Assembly: GCF_025564065.1 (NCBI RefSeq)
Contig: NZ_JAMGZK010000054.1
Coordinates: 62,001-126,000 of the forward strand
Reading direction: 5' to 3'
DNA length: 64,000 bases
Origin: Silvania hatchlandensis
GTDB lineage: Bacteria > Pseudomonadota > Gammaproteobacteria > Enterobacterales > Enterobacteriaceae
Shown: one piece after another, positions 1-6,946 of the stretch
Numbering within the stretch: position 1 is the stretch's first letter
Layout: each line of letters begins with the position of its first letter
Program-made: the position numbers and the translations under genes
Notes under the pieces: generated by a model
Database searches by the model: none
What the model was told of the DNA's origin: nothing
Seen by the model: only the letters and a program-made list of their open reading frames with translations

Positions 1-402
1 TGGGACAGCATTAATGCTGCCACCTACGTCAAATCGGGTGATATCAGCCAGTTTGGTCCGGCATTGCTCAAACAGCACGATGAGCGTATCGCGAAGGATC
101 CTGAGTTCCAGTACATCGCGAAGGACATTGCCCGTTTCAATGCCCTGAAAGCGAAGCGCAATATCGTCTCTCTGAATTACGCGCAGCGTCTGAAAGAGAA
201 TGACGAAGATGATGCTACGCGCCTGGCGCGCATCAACGACCGCTTCAAGCGCGAAGGCAAGCCAGAGCTGAAAAAGCTCGACGATCTGCCGAAGGATTAT
301 CTGGAACCCGATCCGTATCTCGATGAGACGGTCAAAATCGCCATTGACCTGGCGAAACTTGAAAAAGATCATCCTGCCAGCGACCCTGCACCGGCAAAAT
401 AG
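1..402 (+). CDS. prc: Tail-specific protease Prc (Tsp), C-terminal end only
   Basis: The frame is open from the first base of the window and stops at 400-402, so this is the last 133 residues of a protein whose start lies upstream. The lysine- and glutamate-rich tail closely matches the K-12 Prc C-terminus that I recall, with the PDPYLDETV stretch about 30 residues from the end. Prc is a periplasmic serine protease that degrades proteins with non-polar C-termini and processes PBP3 (FtsI). The catalytic and PDZ domains are outside the window. Position immediately upstream of htpX is the normal enterobacterial order. Identity is secure; completeness cannot be judged. Confidence 0.93.
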   Translation, partial: WDSINAATYVKSGDISQFGPALLKQHDERIAKDPEFQYIAKDIARFNALKAKRNIVSLNYAQRLKENDEDDATRLARINDRFKREGKPELKKLDDLPKDYLEPDPYLDETVKIAIDLAKLEKDHPASDPAPAK

Positions 403-411
403 TCCTCCAAC

Positions 412-438
412 AGGCACAAGAAATTGTGCCTGTTTTTT
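412..438 (+). terminator. Rho-independent terminator of prc
   Basis: An 8-bp stem (412-419 pairing with 424-431) with a GAAA loop is followed by a run of seven T. It sits 10 bases after the prc stop and separates prc from the htpX promoter. Confidence 0.85.
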
Positions 439-517
439 TGTTAACCGCATCCTGCCGTCAGCCAGTGATCTGAAAGTGTAAAGTTGTGTCTTTCTGGTGA
501 CTTACACCCCGCCAAAC

Positions 518-543
518 CTTGAAAATACGCCGAATACCCATAC
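518..543 (+). promoter_or_regulatory. Sigma-32 (heat-shock) promoter of htpX
   Basis: CTTGAAA at 518-524 is an exact sigma-32 -35 element. ACCCATAC at 536-543, 11 bases further on, resembles the -10 consensus CCCCATNT. The -10 lies 52 bases before the htpX start. K-12 htpX is known to be heat-shock induced. The -10 is also one arm of a 6-bp inverted repeat (TACCCA at 535-540 with TGGGTA at 548-553). Confidence 0.7.
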
Positions 544-595
544 GATGTGGGTAATCGTAATATGCGTTTTGTTAAACTGAGGTTAAAAGAAAATT

Positions 596-1477
596 ATGAT
601 GCGAATCGGGCTTTTCCTGCTCACCAACCTTGCGGTCATGGTGGTTTTCGGGCTGGTGCTTAGCCTGACAGGAATTCAGTCAAGCAGCATTTCCGGCCTG
701 TTAATTATGGCGTTGCTGTTTGGTTTCGGCGGTTCCTTTATCTCGCTGCTGATGTCCAAATGGATGGCGCTGAAATCCGTGGGTGGCGAGGTTATTGAGC
801 AGCCGCGTAATGATATGGAACATTGGCTGATGACCACCGTGGCGAACCAGTCCCGCCAGGCGGGGATTGCGATGCCGCAGGTTGCTATCTATCACGCACC
901 GGATATTAACGCGTTTGCGACCGGTGCACGCCGCGATGCCTCTCTGGTAGCGGTCAGTACCGGGCTGTTACAGAATATGAGTCGTGACGAAGCGGAAGCC
1001 GTTATTGCCCATGAAATCAGCCATATTGCTAACGGCGATATGGTCACCATGACTCTGATCCAGGGTGTTGTGAACACCTTCGTGATCTTTATCTCCCGTA
1101 TTCTGGCGCAGATCGCGGCCGGATTTATGGGCGGCGACCGTGAAGAGGGCGAATCCAGCAACGGCAACCCGATGATCTACTTTGCCGTCTCCATGGTACT
1201 GGAACTGCTGTTTGGTATTCTGGCAAGCATCATCACCATGTGGTTCTCTCGTCACCGCGAGTTTCACGCGGATGCAGGTTCCGCAAAACTGGTGGGCCGC
1301 GAGAAGATGATTGCCGCCCTGCAGCGCCTGAAAACCAGCTACGAGCCGCAGGAGGCGTCCAGCATGATGGCGTTTTGCATTAACGGTAAATCGAAGTCGT
1401 TGAGCGAGCTGTTTATGTCTCACCCGCCGCTGGATAAGCGTATTGAAGCGCTGCGCAACGGGGAATACCTGAAGTAA
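596..1477 (+). CDS. htpX: Membrane zinc metalloprotease HtpX
   Basis: This 293-residue inner-membrane M48 metalloprotease cooperates with FtsH in quality control of misfolded membrane proteins. The zinc motif HEISH lies at H139-E140-H143, and the downstream REFHADAGS stretch carries the third zinc ligand region. Two N-terminal hydrophobic segments and two around residues 155-215 predict a multi-spanning protein with a cytosolic active site. Length equals that of K-12 HtpX. The start is one of two adjacent ATG codons; the first restores the K-12 N-terminus. A sigma-32 promoter lies just upstream, and the gene ends against the convergent yebQ. Confidence 0.97.
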   Translation: MMRIGLFLLTNLAVMVVFGLVLSLTGIQSSSISGLLIMALLFGFGGSFISLLMSKWMALKSVGGEVIEQPRNDMEHWLMTTVANQSRQAGIAMPQVAIYHAPDINAFATGARRDASLVAVSTGLLQNMSRDEAEAVIAHEISHIANGDMVTMTLIQGVVNTFVIFISRILAQIAAGFMGGDREEGESSNGNPMIYFAVSMVLELLFGILASIITMWFSRHREFHADAGSAKLVGREKMIAALQRLKTSYEPQEASSMMAFCINGKSKSLSELFMSHPPLDKRIEALRNGEYLK

Positions 1478-1495
1478 TCCGGCAGGTTAAAAAGG

Positions 1496-1524
1496 AAAAG
1501 CGCGTCGAATGACGCGCTTTTTTT
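1496..1524. terminator. Terminator at the htpX/yebQ convergence
   Basis: A stem of AAAGCGCGTC-type sequence (about 1497-1506) pairs with 1511-1520 around a GAAT loop. T-runs on the plus strand and A-runs upstream make it usable in both directions. Its 3' arm overlaps the yebQ stop codon at 1523, so yebQ has almost no 3' untranslated region. Confidence 0.8.
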
Positions 1525-2896
1525 ATGCCTGTGTCTGTGGCTGCGTGACCCGTAGGCCGCTGATAATTGCGGCGACGGTCGCCAGCGCTCCGGCCGTATA
1601 CAGCGCCACGTGGGTACCGCCCTGGCCGAACAGGTTGAACATTAACGCCACCAGCGCCGCACCGGTACTTTGCCCCAGCAGTCGGGCGGTACCCAGCATG
1701 CCGCTAGCGCCACCGCTGCGATGGCGGGGGGCTGCGGTGATAATCGTATGGTTATTGGGGGACTGGAACAGGCCAAAACCGGCCCCGCACAGCACCATCC
1801 GCCAGATGATATCCAGATCGTGAGGGGCGGCCGGCAGCAGGGCCAGCGCAAACAGACCGACGGCCATTACCCCCATTCCCAGCGTGCCTAACAATCCTGC
1901 ATGCACCCGGCCAATCAGATAGCCCGCCAGCGGCGCCATCACCATAGTCGCCAGCGGCCAGGGGGTTAACAGCAGGCCGGTTTCCACTTCAGAGCGGCCA
2001 ATCACGCTTTGCAGGAAAAAGGGCAGCGACACCATAGCCAGCATCTGCGCGCAAAAAGAACAGATCGAGGTGCCGATGGAGAGAGAAAAGAGCGGAATGC
2101 GCAGCAGATCCACCGGCAGCAGCGGCACCGGTAGCGCCAACTGGCGACGCACGAAAAAGAAGCCTACGATCAGCAAGGCCACGATTTCTGCGCCAATCAG
2201 CGTCAGCGACTGACCCTGAGCAAAGCCGCTCAGGGCGGTGATCAGCAGGCCAAAGGTGAGGGCATTCATCACCGCGCTTGGCAGATCGAACTTCGGCATA
2301 TTGCTTTTGACCCCGTTAGCCGGCAGATAGCGCAGGGCGAACAGTAGGGCGATGATACCCAGCGGGACGTTGATCAAAAACAGCCACTGCCAGGAGGCAA
2401 CGGAGAGGATCGCCGCTGCTATCGTCGGTCCCGCCGCAGATGACACGGCGACAATAAACGAGTTTATCCCCATCCCGCGTCCCAGCTGGCGTTGGGGATA
2501 GATAAGCCGAATCAATGCGGTATTAACGCTCATCAGCGCTGCGCCGCCAAAACCTTGAGCAATACGCGCCAGCGTCAGCAGGTGCAGCGTGTCCGAAAGG
2601 GCGCAAAACAGGGATGTCAGCGTAAACACCACCAGCCCGCACTGGTATACCCGGCGATAGCCAAACATATCGCCGAGAAAAGAGAACGACAGCAGCGAGA
2701 TAACAATCGCTATCTGGTAGGCGTTAACAACCCAGATAGAGCTGGCAGGGGAGGCGTTGAGATCGCTGGCGATGGTCGGCAGGGCGACGTTGGCGATCGC
2801 GCCATCCAGTACGGCCATCGAAATACCGATAATAATCGTAAAAATTGCGCCATACCGCTGGGGCAACGGCAGTCCATCTGAAGGGGTTATCGTCAT
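1523..2896 (-). CDS. yebQ: DHA2-family MFS transporter YebQ
   Basis: This 457-residue protein is a 14-helix drug:H+ antiporter (DHA2) by length and hydrophobic pattern, matching K-12 YebQ from residue 7 (DGLPLPQRYG) to the end. Family features visible include the LDGAIANVALPTI segment in helix 1, the GDMFGYRR loop between helices 2 and 3, and a motif C-like SSAAGPTIAA stretch in helix 5. Substrate is unestablished; efflux is inferred from the family. The gene is convergent with htpX and divergent from kdgR, with 177 bases between the two starts. Start chosen because it preserves the K-12 N-terminal length. Confidence 0.9.
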   Translation of the reverse strand: MTITPSDGLPLPQRYGAIFTIIIGISMAVLDGAIANVALPTIASDLNASPASSIWVVNAYQIAIVISLLSFSFLGDMFGYRRVYQCGLVVFTLTSLFCALSDTLHLLTLARIAQGFGGAALMSVNTALIRLIYPQRQLGRGMGINSFIVAVSSAAGPTIAAAILSVASWQWLFLINVPLGIIALLFALRYLPANGVKSNMPKFDLPSAVMNALTFGLLITALSGFAQGQSLTLIGAEIVALLIVGFFFVRRQLALPVPLLPVDLLRIPLFSLSIGTSICSFCAQMLAMVSLPFFLQSVIGRSEVETGLLLTPWPLATMVMAPLAGYLIGRVHAGLLGTLGMGVMAVGLFALALLPAAPHDLDIIWRMVLCGAGFGLFQSPNNHTIITAAPRHRSGGASGMLGTARLLGQSTGAALVALMFNLFGQGGTHVALYTAGALATVAAIISGLRVTQPQTQA

Positions 2897-3073
2897 GGGA
2901 ATTAATTAGCATTATGGTGATTATTATGAGGATAGTGAGTTTAGCACCGTTATTTTGGTTGTATGTCGCAGATTTGTAACCAGGTGAGCCAGGATCGTTT
3001 GCAGCAAGGCGACGACGAATTTATAATAAAAACCGGTTCTGAATTTTATAAAACACTTGGGTTGAGGTGATGA

Positions 3074-3865
3074 ATGGCAATCGCAGATTTGGATAAACAA
3101 CCAGATTCTGTTTCTTCTGTGTTGAAGGTGTTTGGCATCCTGCAGGCGCTTGGAGAAGAGCGCGAAATTGGTATTACCGAGCTGTCACAGCGTGTGATGA
3201 TGTCGAAAAGCACTGTTTATCGCTTTTTGCAGACCATGAAGTCACTGGGCTATGTCGCACAGGAAGGTGAGTCAGAAAAATACTCGCTGACCCTGAAACT
3301 GTTCGAGCTGGGCGCACGCGCGCTGCAGAATGTCGATCTTATTCGTAGCGCGGATATTCAGATGCGTGAACTCTCTCGCCTGACGAAAGAGACCGTTCAC
3401 CTGGGCGCGCTGGATGAAGACAGCATTGTCTACATCCATAAAATCGACTCCATGTACAACCTGCGTATGTACTCCCGCATTGGTCGTCGTAACCCGCTGT
3501 ACAGCACCGCTATCGGTAAAGTATTGCTGGCGTGGCGCGACCGTGAAGAGGTGAAGCAAATCCTCGAAGGCGTTGAGTATAAGCGCAGCACTGACCGGAC
3601 CATTACCAGCACGGAAGAGCTGCTGCAGGTTCTCGATCAGGTGCGCACGCAGGGTTACGGCGAAGATAACCAGGAGCAGGAAGAAGGCTTACGCTGCATT
3701 GGCGTACCGGTATTCGACCGCTTTGGAGTGGTGATCGCCGGTCTGAGCATCTCCTTCCCGACGCTGCGCTTCTCTGAAGAGCATCTGCATGAGTATGTGG
3801 CAATGCTGCATACGGCGGCACGGAAGATTTCTGAACAGATGGGTTATAACGACTATCCGTTCTGA
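3074..3865 (+). CDS. kdgR: IclR-family repressor KdgR
   Basis: This 263-residue transcriptional repressor controls pectin/hexuronate catabolism and responds to 2-keto-3-deoxygluconate. The N-terminal winged helix-turn-helix covers about residues 15-75, with the recognition helix around SKSTVYRFLQTM. The IclR effector domain follows, with the characteristic YSTAIGKVLLA and GLSISFPTLRF segments. It has the same length as K-12 KdgR and only scattered substitutions. It stands alone, with its own terminator. No KDG pathway gene is nearby, as in K-12, so it acts in trans. Confidence 0.96.
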   Translation: MAIADLDKQPDSVSSVLKVFGILQALGEEREIGITELSQRVMMSKSTVYRFLQTMKSLGYVAQEGESEKYSLTLKLFELGARALQNVDLIRSADIQMRELSRLTKETVHLGALDEDSIVYIHKIDSMYNLRMYSRIGRRNPLYSTAIGKVLLAWRDREEVKQILEGVEYKRSTDRTITSTEELLQVLDQVRTQGYGEDNQEQEEGLRCIGVPVFDRFGVVIAGLSISFPTLRFSEEHLHEYVAMLHTAARKISEQMGYNDYPF

Positions 3866-3883
3866 TTGAGACCAGCAATGAAA

Positions 3884-3910
3884 AACGCCGCCTTGATGGC
3901 GGCGTTTTTT
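3884..3910 (+). terminator. Rho-independent terminator of kdgR
   Basis: A 9-bp stem (AACGCCGCC with its complement, loop TTGA) is followed by six T, 18 bases after the kdgR stop. It also faces the convergent yobH, whose stop is at 3921. Confidence 0.85.
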
Positions 3911-3920
3911 ATGCATCCGG

Positions 3921-4160
3921 TTAACCGTTATCGACCACCATCTCGCTCTTACGCAGCAGCGGGCAGCGGGAGAGTCCGATAATTCCGCTGTCGGAATGAA
4001 TGTACTGCGCCGTGCTAATCCCCCTCGCGGTGAGATACTGGCACTGGATCCCCAGTCCGGCGGCATTCTCTTTGCTGCCAATCAGCACCCCGTAGCCTGC
4101 AAGCAGCAAACCAGTCCAGACGAGTGCTATAACAATCAGTGTGCGAATAAAAAAGCGCAT
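3921..4160 (-). CDS. yobH: Small membrane/exported protein YobH
   Basis: A 79-residue protein matching K-12 YobH along its length. It has one N-terminal hydrophobic segment (about residues 5-25) followed by a hydrophilic domain with two cysteines (C42-type QCQYL and CPLLRK), so it is probably anchored with an extracytoplasmic tail. A longer reading back to 4241 exists, but the ATG at 4160 is preceded by an AGG-containing ribosome site 6 bases upstream and gives the K-12 start. No function is established. It diverges from mgrB. Confidence 0.85.
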   Translation of the reverse strand: MRFFIRTLIVIALVWTGLLLAGYGVLIGSKENAAGLGIQCQYLTARGISTAQYIHSDSGIIGLSRCPLLRKSEMVVDNG

Positions 4161-4254
4161 TATGGCCTCATAGTTTTTATATGACTGCCGCTTAGCGTAA
4201 TCGATACAGTCACTTAAACAAGTGTATGATTCCGAAAGCAACGTGTTCGCATTA

Positions 4255-4271
4255 CGGTTAGTCGTGGTTTA
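4255..4271 (+). promoter_or_regulatory. PhoP box upstream of mgrB
   Basis: CGGTTA (4255-4260) and GGTTTA (4266-4271) are direct half-sites separated by 5 bases, the classic PhoP (T/G)GTTTA-N5-(T/G)GTTTA arrangement, with one half-site imperfect. The box ends 49 bases before the mgrB start, with a TGATAA-like -10 about 10 bases downstream. K-12 mgrB is a known PhoP target. Confidence 0.72.
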
Positions 4272-4320
4272 AGTTGCCCATGATAACCTGGAAACATGAG
4301 GTTAGAGGACGGAGAGTGGA

Positions 4321-4464
4321 GTGAAAAAAATACGCTGGATTATCCTGGCTGTGGTGTTGATTGCCTGCGTGGTGCTCTGGACACAGACCCTTAACGTGAT
4401 GTGCGACCAGGATGTACAGTTTTTTAGCGGTATCTGTTCTGTTAATAAGTTTATCCCCTGGTAA
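4321..4464 (+). CDS. mgrB: PhoQ feedback inhibitor MgrB
   Basis: This 47-codon gene starts at GTG and is preceded by a GGAGAG ribosome site. The product is a single-pass inner-membrane peptide that binds PhoQ and damps PhoPQ signalling, closing a feedback loop. It shows a basic N-terminus (VKKIRW), one membrane helix (about residues 7-24) and a periplasmic tail with both functional cysteines (C28 and C39) and the conserved FIPW end. In related genera its loss gives colistin resistance; this copy looks intact. It is too short for routine gene callers but is clear by sequence. Confidence 0.95.
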   Translation: MKKIRWIILAVVLIACVVLWTQTLNVMCDQDVQFFSGICSVNKFIPW

Positions 4465-4538
4465 GCGTCATTTTTCGCGCAAATGATTTCCTTCCTGAAT
4501 GCGAGTGGTAAGATGAGCGCTTTTATTGAGGGGGTGAA

Positions 4539-4829
4539 ATGGGTGAGTTACTGAATGCCGGGATGTTGAGTGTGGCATCACTGGTTGTTTCGTTAGTCTT
4601 GCTGCTGGCAGGTCTGGTCGCGTGGTTTTTTGTTAACCGTGCCAGTTCCCGTACCAACGAGCAGATTGAACTACTGGAAACGCTGGTGGATTTGCAAAAG
4701 CGTCAGAACGCGCTGCTGCGTCGCCTGTGCGATGCCAACGAACCGGAAGTAAAAGAGGCGCCGAAAGTGGCAGAAGAAACGGCAAGCAATCAAGACGATG
4801 ATTTTATTCGTCTGGTGGCTGAGCGCTAA
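4539..4829 (+). CDS. yebO: Small membrane protein YebO
   Basis: A 96-residue protein matching K-12 YebO. One transmembrane helix (about residues 12-32) is followed by a conserved ASSRTNEQIELLE segment with coiled-coil character and an acidic linker, then the conserved IRLVAER C-terminus. The function is unknown. It lies directly downstream of mgrB and 18 bases before the metallo-beta-lactamase-fold gene, suggesting co-transcription with the latter. Confidence 0.88.
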   Translation: MGELLNAGMLSVASLVVSLVLLLAGLVAWFFVNRASSRTNEQIELLETLVDLQKRQNALLRRLCDANEPEVKEAPKVAEETASNQDDDFIRLVAER

Positions 4830-4847
4830 GCAGTCCGGGAGGAGAAC

Positions 4848-5837
4848 ATGGCCTGGAGTAATCCCTGGTATAATTCCTCCCTTGCACACCATACTCCGCA
4901 GGGTTTTCGCAATGCCGATGCCCCTGCTCATCAACCTGGCGATGTCGAACGCTGGCGTAAAGCGCGTAAAGCGGCCGGGTTGCCCAAACCGCCTTCTCAA
5001 GGCTACGATCATTTTATCAGCCAATGGTGGCAACCGGTCACGCTGAACAGCGAAGCGGAAGACGGTGTCTGGTGGCTGGGACACGCCAGTCTGCTACTGC
5101 GCCTTGCTGGTCGCTATATTCTGACGGATCCCGTTTTTTCCCATCGCGCATCCCCTTTACCCTTTGCCGGGCCGCAGCGAAAAACCCCTTCTGTGATGTC
5201 GGTGGCCGCACTTCCCCCGCTGGATGCGCTGGTGATTTCCCATAATCATTACGATCATCTGGATAACGCCACAGTGCGCCAGCTGATAAAGCGCTTCCCG
5301 CTGCTCACCTTTTTTGTACCGCTAGGGCTCGGCGACTGGTGCCGTCGTCGTGGCGCAAAGCATGTTGTTGAGCTGGACTGGTGGCAAAGCTACGTTTTTG
5401 AAGGCCTGACGTTTACCGCTGTGCCTGCCCAACACTGGAGCATGCGCCGCCCGTGGGATCGTAATCGCGCCCTGTGGTGTGGTTGGGTAATGGAAGGGAA
5501 AAACCAGCGCTTCTGGTTTAGCGGTGATACCGGCTACTCCCCGGAGCTGCTCACTATTCCGGAACGTCTGGGAAAGCTCGATACGGTTGCCTTACCTGTG
5601 GGGGCTTATGCACCACGTTGGTTCATGTCACTTAATCATATGGATCCGCAGTCGGCCGTCGCCCTCTGGCAGCAACTGGGCATGCCGCTGGCTATTCCGG
5701 TTCATTGGGGGGTATTTGAGCTGGCAGATGAGTCGCTTGACGAGCCGGTTAACGAGCTAAGCCAGGCGTTACAGGATGTGGCACCGGATAACAGTCGCTT
5801 TCACATCCTGAAGATCGGTCAATATTTATCCTTATAA
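4848..5837 (+). CDS. Metallo-beta-lactamase-fold hydrolase, RomA/NAPE-PLD-like
   Basis: A 329-residue protein of the MBL superfamily. The metal motif H-N-H-Y-D-H starts at H132 (H132, H134, D136, H137). Further ligand candidates are the His in PAQHWSM, the Asp in SGDTGYS and the His in PVHWGVF. The WWLGHASLLLRL segment and overall length match the NAPE-PLD-like/RomA group, so a phospholipase-D-type or related phosphodiesterase activity is possible but unproven. No signal peptide is apparent. It has a strong GGAGGAG ribosome site and sits 18 bases after yebO. I do not recall it at this position in K-12, so it is probably a lineage-specific addition to the yebO unit. Confidence 0.8.
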   Translation: MAWSNPWYNSSLAHHTPQGFRNADAPAHQPGDVERWRKARKAAGLPKPPSQGYDHFISQWWQPVTLNSEAEDGVWWLGHASLLLRLAGRYILTDPVFSHRASPLPFAGPQRKTPSVMSVAALPPLDALVISHNHYDHLDNATVRQLIKRFPLLTFFVPLGLGDWCRRRGAKHVVELDWWQSYVFEGLTFTAVPAQHWSMRRPWDRNRALWCGWVMEGKNQRFWFSGDTGYSPELLTIPERLGKLDTVALPVGAYAPRWFMSLNHMDPQSAVALWQQLGMPLAIPVHWGVFELADESLDEPVNELSQALQDVAPDNSRFHILKIGQYLSL

Positions 5838-6362
5838 CAACTCAGCGCCGGGTTATTGAATATTCTGAATTAAGTCGACGACAGTCATACATTATTTTAA
5901 TCGAAACGTTTTGCTTGCCTTTTTTTGATGCAGGTTCATAAAAATATCATTATTTTGGTGCATGGCGATAAATACAACAGCGGTGTATATAAGTTGCACA
6001 AGCGAAGCGATATACAATGTTTTCTCGGTGCAACCATTGCTTAGCGTTGCGATCAATTCAGAATAACATGTCATAAAAAGTACTAACTGAAATAACCCCG
6101 GGAGGGAACTTTTTCACCTTGCTGGACGACTTGAACATATTGAGCTATGGTAAAAAAGTCTTTGATTACAGCGGCTACGCTGGCTGAGGCGGGTTGCGCT
6201 GCCTTCTGGTACGGTATACACAGAATGTGCGTATTTGTGCAGATTGTGGCAGATCAGTCTCAGAATTTGTGCGACTGATCGAGACATGTTTAAAAATGGC
6301 TTGCCATTATTTAAGTAGTATGTGATAACACGGCTTAGGTCAAACGAGGTACAGTTCTGTTT
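5838..6362. other. 525-base gene-free stretch upstream of yobF-cspC
   Basis: No open reading frame here is convincing on either strand. The sequence is AT-rich and contains a perfect 8-bp hairpin (6252-6280). A possible sigma-70 promoter for yobF-cspC is TTGCCA at about 6301 with TGATAA about 16 bases further on. No T-tailed terminator follows the MBL-fold gene, so read-through into this leader is possible. Confidence 0.5.
6252..6280 (+). other. Stem-loop in the yobF-cspC leader region
   Basis: GATCAGTC at 6252-6259 pairs perfectly with GACTGATC at 6273-6280 across a 13-base loop. There is no T-run, so it is not a terminator. It lies about 80 bases before yobF. It could be an operator or an RNA element; no function is assigned. 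Confidence 0.5.
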
Positions 6363-6479
6363 ATGTGTGGCATTTTCAGTAAAGAAGTCCTGAGTAAACA
6401 CGTTGTCGTTGAATACCGCTTCTCTGCCGAACCTTATATTAGTGCCTCATGCAGTAATGTCTCAGTTTTATCTCAGTGA
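6363..6479 (+). CDS. yobF: Small stress-induced protein YobF (DUF2527), C-terminus altered
   Basis: A 38-residue reading frame starting [13 protein letters not shown] matches K-12 YobF through SNVSVLS. It then ends in Q-stop, whereas K-12 YobF continues to 47 residues ending CLRAKKTI. The bases encoding CLRAKKT are still present just downstream (about 6482-6508), but in the +1 frame. So the C-terminus appears lost to a one-base length change, or it is a genus-specific end. The gene lies 40 bases upstream of cspC and is normally co-transcribed with it. Confidence 0.75.
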   Translation: MCGIFSKEVLSKHVVVEYRFSAEPYISASCSNVSVLSQ

Positions 6480-6519
6480 ATGCCTGCGGGCTAAGAAAAC
6501 ATTCTAAGGAATTTTGCAA

Positions 6520-6729
6520 ATGGCAAAGATTAAAGGTCAAGTTAAGTGGTTCAACGAGTCTAAAGGTTTTGGCTTCATTACTCCTGCTGACGGCAGCAAA
6601 GATGTATTCGTACATTTCTCTGCAATCCAGGGTAACGGCTTCAAAACTCTGGCTGAAGGCCAGAACGTTGAGTTCGAAATTCAGGACGGCCAGAAAGGTC
6701 CGGCTGCTGTTAACGTAACCGCTATCTGA
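6520..6729 (+). CDS. cspC: Cold-shock-family RNA chaperone CspC
   Basis: This 69-residue OB-fold nucleic-acid-binding protein appears identical to K-12 CspC. RNP1 (KGFGFI, residues 15-20) and RNP2 (VFVHF, residues 29-33) are intact. CspC is expressed at 37 C and stabilises stress transcripts, including rpoS. The ATG at 6520 is preceded by AAGGA, and the preceding in-frame TTG has no better site, so the shorter start is chosen. Downstream is a strong terminator. Confidence 0.97.
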
Positions 6730-6780
6730 TCGGACACCTGCCAAATCTGAATCGTTCCGACGCTTCAGTTGCAGAGATAA

Positions 6781-6805
6781 AGCCTCGCAAATGCGGGGCT
6801 TTTTA
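6781..6805 (+). terminator. Rho-independent terminator of cspC
   Basis: AGCCTCGC pairs with GCGGGGCT (one T-G pair) around AAAT, followed by five T, about 50 bases after the cspC stop. Confidence 0.8.
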
Positions 6806-6946
6806 ATGCGTCTTTTTCAAAGTGTTACAACATGCGCTCCGGTTAGCAATTTGTTGCAAAGCTGCGAGGTTATTAGCATTGTTTTTGCCCCCAGCAGCCA
6901 TTTTTCCCGTTAAATCAGTGCGTTGTTAACTAGCCCTGGAGCACTG

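Noticed and set aside
5892..6401. Two minus-strand frames in the yobF upstream region
   Set aside because: They lack ribosome sites and recognisable sequence, and the second overlaps yobF, which is clearly coding on the other strand.
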